Shown: in pieces, positions 59,190 to 64,000 of the stretch
How positions within the stretch are numbered: position 1 is the stretch's first letter
Layout of the letters: the number at the start of each line of letters is the position of its first letter
From: Actinomycetes bacterium
GTDB lineage: Bacteria > Actinomycetota > Acidimicrobiia > Acidimicrobiales > Ilumatobacteraceae
DNA length: 64,000 nucleotides
Direction of reading: 5' to 3'
Assembly (NCBI GenBank): GCA_027491335.1
Contig: JAIXWJ010000074.1
Span: 80,732-144,731, forward strand
Notes under the pieces: model-generated
The model's database searches: none
What the model was told of the DNA's origin: nothing
Seen by the model: the letters and a program-made list of their open reading frames with translations, nothing else
Position numbers and translations under genes: made by a program

Positions 59190-61366
59190 TCTGTGGCCGA
59201 ACGTAAACCGGCCAGTTCCATTGCCGCGGATGGCGACAGGTGGCGCATCACGCGTCGCCGCGCGGGCAACACCTTGAGCGTTCGCCGATGTTGGATTCGC
59301 GCTTCGACCGCCGCGGTGAGGGCCTCCAGCTCATCGGGAGACGGAGAGCGTTCGGCGAACAGCAGTCGTTCGACTGCCAACGCCACCCGATCGGCGACGT
59401 CGTCATCGGTGCCGGTTCGGTTCAGTTCTCGGGCGATCTCCGACGGAGTCAATTCCGAGCCACGGCCGAAGCCTTCCTCGGCGAGCAATCGTCGCCACAG
59501 AATCAGCAGCGGCGGCACCGTCGTGGTGCGAGCGGCCCGGGACACCAACAGGCGAACCACGACCGGCCACGCCAGAGCCACCAACATCAGGATCACGAAG
59601 ATCACCACGAGACCGTTTGGTCCCGAATCCGAGGGTGCCGCAACGAGGTCGTTGTTCGACTGACCGGGCAACGTGGTGGGGGTCGCGCCGGAGGAAACGG
59701 TGGTGGATGGCGCGACCGCGATCGTGGTCGTCGGTGCCACGGTGGTGGCCACCGGTGCCGGAGTCGATTCGTCCTGTTGCGGTTCGACACCGGTGTAGCC
59801 ACGATCCGGAGCCCCGCGCCCGGGAGTGGGTTCGAACATCAGCCAGCCGAGTCCGTCGAACCACACCTCGGGCCACGCGTGGGCGTGTTGGCTACGCACC
59901 GTGTACGAGCCCTGACCGTTGCTCTCTCCGGGAGTGAATCCGATGGCGACGCGCGACGGAAGCCCGATGGCCCGCGCCATGGCGGCGAAGGTGGAGGCGA
60001 ACTGTTCGCAATAGCCCGAACCGCGTTCGAGGAAGTCGAGGTAGGCGTCGTCGCCCTCGAGCGCCGGCACATCCAACGAATACGTGAAGTTGTCGCGGAA
60101 GAACGTCTGCAGATCGATGGCCGCTTGATACCCGGTGGCCGATCCCGCGGTGATGTCGCGGGCGATGTCTCCAAGAGCACGCATCTCGTCGTTGTCGGGG
60201 TAGTCCAGGTATCGCGTTGAGGGTGGCGCCAGCGACGACGCGGAGTCGAGCACGAATGGTGGAGGATCGGCCACCGCGGAGACGATGGTGTAGGAATCCG
60301 ATGTCGCGAGATCGGTGCCGCTCACCAGCAGGGTTCCGGACTCGAGCGCGTAATAGAGGCTGCGCGACGCGGCTCGGAGTTCCGTCGCCTCGTGAGCGGC
60401 GGGCGTCAGGTTGCCGCGCAGGTTCTCGATGGTCACCGTCTGGGTCACGAACCACGAGGAACTCGGATCGGCGCCGATGGCCAGTCGTCCGCCCGCGCCG
60501 TCGAGTTCCTCGTCCTTGATTCCCCAAGTGGTCCCGTCGAATTCGGCGAGCGAGGTGAGTCGCCAGTACGCCGGGCGATCGGAGACGACTCGGAACAGCA
60601 CGGTGTCCGATCGATCGCCGAGTCGACCTCGAACATCCACGAGGGGTTCCACGATCCGCCCGGAGTCCGCGTCTCGTCCGATGAGCGCTTCGGCGTCGGC
60701 GCCCGGAAGTCGCGGACCGATCCATGCCGACAAGATGGCGATCGTGGCGGCCAGCGCGATGGTCGCGGGGAGCGCACGGGATCGGCGAAGAGTGGCGACG
60801 GCGACGATCGCCGTGGTGAACCAGAGCACCGTGACGAGTAGGCGGTGTCGGTCTTCGCCCACGATCGCGGCCACGGCGAACACCACCGATGACGGCACCA
60901 GTGCCTCGCCCCGCCCGGCGGCGCGAAAGGCGAAGGCGTCGGCCAGCACCGCGGCCGCTCCGACCGCGAGGCCCGCGACGAAGCCGAAACCGGTGGCGAA
61001 CTCCAGAGGCGGGGTCACGTCGCCCAACAGGTCCGCGGACTCGCCGATGCGCGCGGAGACTTCGGTCCAGGTTCGGCCGAGCGGTAGACCGAACCACAGC
61101 GTGTCGCGCACGTGGATCCAAGCGTTGAACACGTACACCAACGCCAACTGAACTATGAGGGCGGCGAGCGTGGGAACGGTCCGCTGTCGCATGATGAAGG
61201 CGACCACATGGGCCACCAAGGCCACCGACACCAATCCGGGCAGGTACTCCCCGGCTTCGAACACGCGGGAGAACGACACCGCGAGGGCCACGGACGTGGT
61301 CGCCAACAGCAACGTGGCCACGGGTCGGGTGGTCGACGACCGGATGGCTCGACTGGTCGCGGTCAT
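59183..61366 (-). CDS. TgpA-like transglutaminase membrane protein
   Basis: A 727-aa protein. About six N-terminal helices (residues 15-215, DUF3488-like) precede an extracytoplasmic transglutaminase-like domain. Its Cys lies in GYCEQFASTFAAMARAIGLP, His in SQHAHAWPEVWFD, and a third position in WLMFEPTPG. A Thr/Pro-rich linker, one more helix (about 615-635) and a DUF4129-like tail follow. It may modify or cleave wall-associated peptides. ATG 61366 follows the DUF58 stop by one base. Last gene of MoxR-DUF58-TgpA. Confidence 0.87.
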   Translation of the reverse strand: MTATSRAIRSSTTRPVATLLLATTSVALAVSFSRVFEAGEYLPGLVSVALVAHVVAFIMRQRTVPTLAALIVQLALVYVFNAWIHVRDTLWFGLPLGRTWTEVSARIGESADLLGDVTPPLEFATGFGFVAGLAVGAAAVLADAFAFRAAGRGEALVPSSVVFAVAAIVGEDRHRLLVTVLWFTTAIVAVATLRRSRALPATIALAATIAILSAWIGPRLPGADAEALIGRDADSGRIVEPLVDVRGRLGDRSDTVLFRVVSDRPAYWRLTSLAEFDGTTWGIKDEELDGAGGRLAIGADPSSSWFVTQTVTIENLRGNLTPAAHEATELRAASRSLYYALESGTLLVSGTDLATSDSYTIVSAVADPPPFVLDSASSLAPPSTRYLDYPDNDEMRALGDIARDITAGSATGYQAAIDLQTFFRDNFTYSLDVPALEGDDAYLDFLERGSGYCEQFASTFAAMARAIGLPSRVAIGFTPGESNGQGSYTVRSQHAHAWPEVWFDGLGWLMFEPTPGRGAPDRGYTGVEPQQDESTPAPVATTVAPTTTIAVAPSTTVSSGATPTTLPGQSNNDLVAAPSDSGPNGLVVIFVILMLVALAWPVVVRLLVSRAARTTTVPPLLILWRRLLAEEGFGRGSELTPSEIARELNRTGTDDDVADRVALAVERLLFAERSPSPDELEALTAAVEARIQHRRTLKVLPARRRVMRHLSPSAAMELAGLRSATEI

Positions 61367-61367
61367 G

Positions 61368-62507
61368 TCAGATTCCCCGACCCACGGGACGCACGAAGTC
61401 GGGCCAACGTCGAGCGAAATCGTCGAGGGTCGGACACACCATCGACATCCATTCGCGCGGAAGCGCCGCATCGATGGTGTCGCACGCGATGACCACCGCG
61501 GCCCCGTTCGTGGGAGTGACCGATTCGAGGGACGCGCAGAGTTCGGCGTCGACGCGACCGGTGATCACCACGCGGGCGAGCACGGCGGTGGGGTCGGGGG
61601 AGTCCGGGGCGGTCAGAGTCGGCTGGGGGTGGGTGCTGGCCGAGGCGAGGAGATCGAGGCCGACGGTGGCCGCGTCGATCCTCGTGATGGCGTCGCCCAC
61701 GCAGAGCACCACACGTGCGTCGGCGTCGGGTGAGCAATCGATCAAGGATGCGGCCACGCGCATCGCGACTTCGAACGTGTCGTCGCGATGGCGATCATGG
61801 CGGGTGTCGACGATCACCTGCAGAACGACGTCGCTGTCGGGGTCGTATTCGTTGACGAGCAACGAATCCCTCTTCGCGCTGGCCTTCCAATTCACGCGTC
61901 GGATGTCGTCACCACGTTGGTAGTCCCGCACGCCCCGAAAATCGCGTTCGGTGGGGGCGCGCCCGCGCGCGCGTCGCAACGCATTGATCAGGCGTCCCTC
62001 TCCGTTTCGCAGCGATGGGGCGATGGTCACCACGCGATCGGGGTGGATCAGAATCGAACGAACATCGTCGACCGGCACGACGCGTCGTGCCAGTGCCAGG
62101 GGATCCAGGTACATGAAACTGGTCGGGCCGATCACCATCTCGCCCCGCTCGCGAGCCGCGAGGTCGACCGTGAGCGTGCGATGCGATCCCGCGCTGAGTG
62201 GGGGAACGCGCGTGCCGGCCACGATGCGACCGTCGACGAACTGCCTCACGTCGTAGGCCGGCGTGCGACGCGACGCATCGAAACTCAGTTCGATACGGAG
62301 TCGATCACCTTCTCGCGGTTGTCGCGGCGTCGTGGAGCAGTCCACGTCGGGGATCGGTAACGGTCGTCGGACCAGAGCCATCGCGATGAGGGGGGCGATC
62401 AACATCCCGGTTCCGAGCACGAACAGTTCGAACAGGCCGAACAGTCGGGCCGCCACCAACGCCATCGCTCCGAGGACCAGCGACGTCCGTGCCGCGCGGG
62501 TCGGCAT
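61368..62507 (-). CDS. DUF58 (VWA-like) protein
   Basis: A 379-aa protein with an N-terminal membrane segment (about 10-45) and a DUF58 domain containing ERDFRGVRDYQRGDDIRRVNWKASAKRDSLLVNEYD, the family block. The remaining part is a VWA-like fold. It works with the MoxR ATPase encoded immediately upstream. ATG 62507 lies 2 nt after the MoxR stop. Confidence 0.89.
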   Translation of the reverse strand: MPTRAARTSLVLGAMALVAARLFGLFELFVLGTGMLIAPLIAMALVRRPLPIPDVDCSTTPRQPREGDRLRIELSFDASRRTPAYDVRQFVDGRIVAGTRVPPLSAGSHRTLTVDLAARERGEMVIGPTSFMYLDPLALARRVVPVDDVRSILIHPDRVVTIAPSLRNGEGRLINALRRARGRAPTERDFRGVRDYQRGDDIRRVNWKASAKRDSLLVNEYDPDSDVVLQVIVDTRHDRHRDDTFEVAMRVAASLIDCSPDADARVVLCVGDAITRIDAATVGLDLLASASTHPQPTLTAPDSPDPTAVLARVVITGRVDAELCASLESVTPTNGAAVVIACDTIDAALPREWMSMVCPTLDDFARRWPDFVRPVGRGI

Positions 62508-62509
62508 GT

Positions 62510-63460
62510 TCAGCGACCCGAGGGTGCCGGTACCGACGCGAGGATTTCGCCGATGATGTCGGCGGCGCCGAATCCGCGAGCGACGGCCTCGTGTCGAACC
62601 ATGACGCGGTGGGCCAGAGTCGGAACCGCCAGTTCCTTCACGTCGTCGGGTGTGGCGTAGTCGCGACCCCGAGCGGCGGCCAGGGCCCTCACCGCGCGCG
62701 CCAGTTGCACCGATGCGCGAGGCGACAGGCCGAGCGAGAGTCCGGGATGGCGGCGGCTGGCGTGGGCCAGATCGACGATGTACTCGCGCAACGAATCCAC
62801 CATGCGAACGCGCTCGGTGGCCTCGATCATCAGCACCACCTGGTCGCTGTCGACGACCGGTTCGAGACGGACTTCTTTCACCGAGGTGTCGTCGAGGATG
62901 TCGAACTCCGCGCGGCGGTCCGGATAGCCGATCGACACCCTCATGAGGAAACGATCCAGTTGGCTCTCGGGAAGCTGGTAGGTGCCCTCGTGCTCGACGG
63001 GGTTCTGGGTGGCGATCACGAAGAACGGCCGCGGAAGCGCTCGGGTGGTTCCGTCGGAGGTGACCTGACGTTCCTCCATGGCTTCGAGCAGAGCGGACTG
63101 CGTCTTGGGGGACGCTCGGTTGATCTCGTCGGCCAGAACGATGTTGGCGAAGATCGGTCCCGGTTGAAAGTCGAATCGTTCGCGTTCGCGGCTCCACATG
63201 GACGCACCCACCACGTCGGAGGGCAGGAGATCGGGCGTGAACTGGATGCGTTGCCACGTGCAGTCCACCGAGGTGGCGAGAGCCTTGGCCAGGCTCGTCT
63301 TGCCCACGCCGGGAACGTCCTCGATCAGCAAATGGCCATCGGCCAACAGGCTGACCACGGCCAGTTCGATCACCGATCGCTTTCCGCGCAGAACTGTTCC
63401 GACATTGTCGACGATCGAATCGAACATTCCGGCGAACGATCGGGAGGGGGACGCGGTCAT
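62510..63460 (-). CDS. MoxR-family AAA+ ATPase
   Basis: A 316-aa AAA+ chaperone. Walker A is EDVPGVGKTSLAKALA, Walker B is IVLADEINRASPKTQSALLEAMEE, and sensor 1 is FVIATQNPVEHEGTYQLPESQLDRF. First gene of a three-gene unit with DUF58 and TgpA, the usual actinobacterial arrangement. I start at ATG 63460 because TAGCGT lies 7 nt upstream. Confidence 0.93.
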   Translation of the reverse strand: MTASPSRSFAGMFDSIVDNVGTVLRGKRSVIELAVVSLLADGHLLIEDVPGVGKTSLAKALATSVDCTWQRIQFTPDLLPSDVVGASMWSRERERFDFQPGPIFANIVLADEINRASPKTQSALLEAMEERQVTSDGTTRALPRPFFVIATQNPVEHEGTYQLPESQLDRFLMRVSIGYPDRRAEFDILDDTSVKEVRLEPVVDSDQVVLMIEATERVRMVDSLREYIVDLAHASRRHPGLSLGLSPRASVQLARAVRALAAARGRDYATPDDVKELAVPTLAHRVMVRHEAVARGFGAADIIGEILASVPAPSGR

Positions 63461-63467
63461 CCTCGAC

Positions 63468-63473
63468 ACGCTA
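63468..63473 (-). promoter_or_regulatory. -10 hexamer TAGCGT, leaderless-type promoter of the MoxR operon
   Basis: TAGCGT on the minus strand lies 7 nt before ATG 63460. Confidence 0.5.
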
Positions 63474-63538
63474 GACGTTCGGATCGGACGGCCGCCGACG
63501 GTCACCTCCTATAACGGTGTCCCCACCACATCCCGGAA

Positions 63539-63544
63539 TACCGT
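63539..63544 (+). promoter_or_regulatory. -10 hexamer TACCGT, leaderless-type promoter of the ROK gene
   Basis: TACCGT lies 7 nt before ATG 63552. The spacing selects this ATG over the in-frame GTG at 63543. Confidence 0.5.
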
Positions 63545-63551
63545 GACGGTC

Positions 63552-64000
63552 ATGCTGGACAACGCCGGAGTGCTCGCGGTCGACATCGGTGGAACCAAGC
63601 TGGCGGCCGCGGTGGTGGCCCGAGATGGGACGATCGTGCGACGCGATCGCATCCCCACCCCCCAACGCGACCCGTGGAGCGCGCTGGTGGCGTTGATGCG
63701 TCGCATGCAGGCCGCCACATCCGAGATCGAGCTCGTCGCGTGCGGTGTGGCGTGCGGGGGACCGATGAGTTCCGGTGGAGAGTCCGCATCGCCCTTGCAC
63801 ATTCCGTCGTGGCGCCAGTTTCCGCTTCGTCGTTCGATCGCCGAAGCCACCGGCTTGGCGACGCACGTCGACAACGACGCCAAGGCGTTGGCGCTGTCGG
63901 AAGGCTGGTTGGGGGCCGCGTTGGATCATCAGGACTTCATGGCGGTCGTGGTGGGGACCGGCGTCGGAGCCGGCTTGGTGTCGGGCGGACGACTGGTCGA
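63552..64000 (+). CDS. ROK-family kinase or regulator, 3' end beyond the window
   Basis: 149 codons are visible and the frame is open to the window edge. The N-terminus VLAVDIGGTKLAAAVVARDG is the ROK ATP motif. VDNDAKALALSEGWLGAA carries the catalytic Asp, and VVGTGVGAGLVSGG the second phosphate motif. No N-terminal HTH is present, so a sugar kinase is likely. It is divergent from the MoxR operon across 91 bp. The zinc motif region lies outside the window. Confidence 0.85.
   Translation, partial: MLDNAGVLAVDIGGTKLAAAVVARDGTIVRRDRIPTPQRDPWSALVALMRRMQAATSEIELVACGVACGGPMSSGGESASPLHIPSWRQFPLRRSIAEATGLATHVDNDAKALALSEGWLGAALDHQDFMAVVVGTGVGAGLVSGGRLV

Overview
The window is high-GC actinobacterial chromosome, most likely from the class Acidimicrobiia (Ilumatobacter-like). 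This placement is inferred from gene content and order and was not tested by a search. Supporting content includes an F420-type luciferase-like monooxygenase, an MtrA/MtrB pair followed by a GerMN lipoprotein, a DUF3040 protein beside DNA polymerase IV, a PimB'-like glycosyltransferase, and Thr-rich tracts in exported proteins. GTG starts are frequent. I see no phage, insertion sequence or CRISPR array, and no gene-free stretch longer than about 165 bases.

Layout. Positions 1-12,600 hold mixed accessory and metabolic genes: an EamA permease, a thioredoxin-like lipoprotein, a luciferase-like oxidoreductase, a LysM/NlpC hydrolase, enoyl-CoA hydratase, dimethylargininase, an esterase, a 2OG-Fe(II) oxygenase, tRNA-Gly, two lipoproteins, an MFS exporter, a DinB-fold protein, an SDR, glutathione peroxidase and tRNA-Pro. 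Positions 12,600-17,260 hold a hybrid histidine kinase, an overlapping REC-EAL regulator and a TetR regulator. Positions 17,300-37,200 are a conserved housekeeping block: tig-clpP-clpX-folC-ndk, the rod-shape set mreB-mreC-mreD-mrdA-rodA, then radical SAM-DUF2344-rng-rplU-rpmA, dgt and obgE. Positions 37,200-49,800 hold proB, murJ, a MoxR/VWA pair, a phosphatase, a GMC oxidoreductase, queG, a GT4 transferase, a SRPBCC protein, a ROK kinase and an ACT protein. Positions 49,700-64,000 hold glpK, pfkA, the mtrA-mtrB-gerMN operon, an inositol monophosphatase, a polyprenol-phosphate mannosyltransferase, dinB, DUF3040, a MoxR-DUF58-transglutaminase operon and a second ROK kinase cut by the window end.

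The most striking observation is at 986-1525. A DsbE/MPT53-like thioredoxin-fold lipoprotein has an in-frame TGA exactly where the first cysteine of the CxxC active site belongs, giving U-A-Q-C. About 26 nt downstream is a stem-loop with a GGUC apical loop that resembles a bacterial SECIS. The reading frame then continues through a complete C-terminal half. I read it as a selenoprotein. The Sec machinery (selA, selB, selC, selD) is not in this window.

A second, window-wide signal is a TANNNT hexamer 6-9 nt upstream of about 15 start codons. It suggests widespread leaderless transcription and fixes several starts (murJ, dgt, the mannosyltransferase and the Sec gene). Other unexplained structures are a five-copy 26-bp tandem array of GNRA-type mini-hairpins between convergent genes (59060-59189), four 10-bp direct repeats upstream of mtrA, paired 10-bp palindromes at the dgt promoter, and a 104-residue Thr-rich insertion inside MreC.
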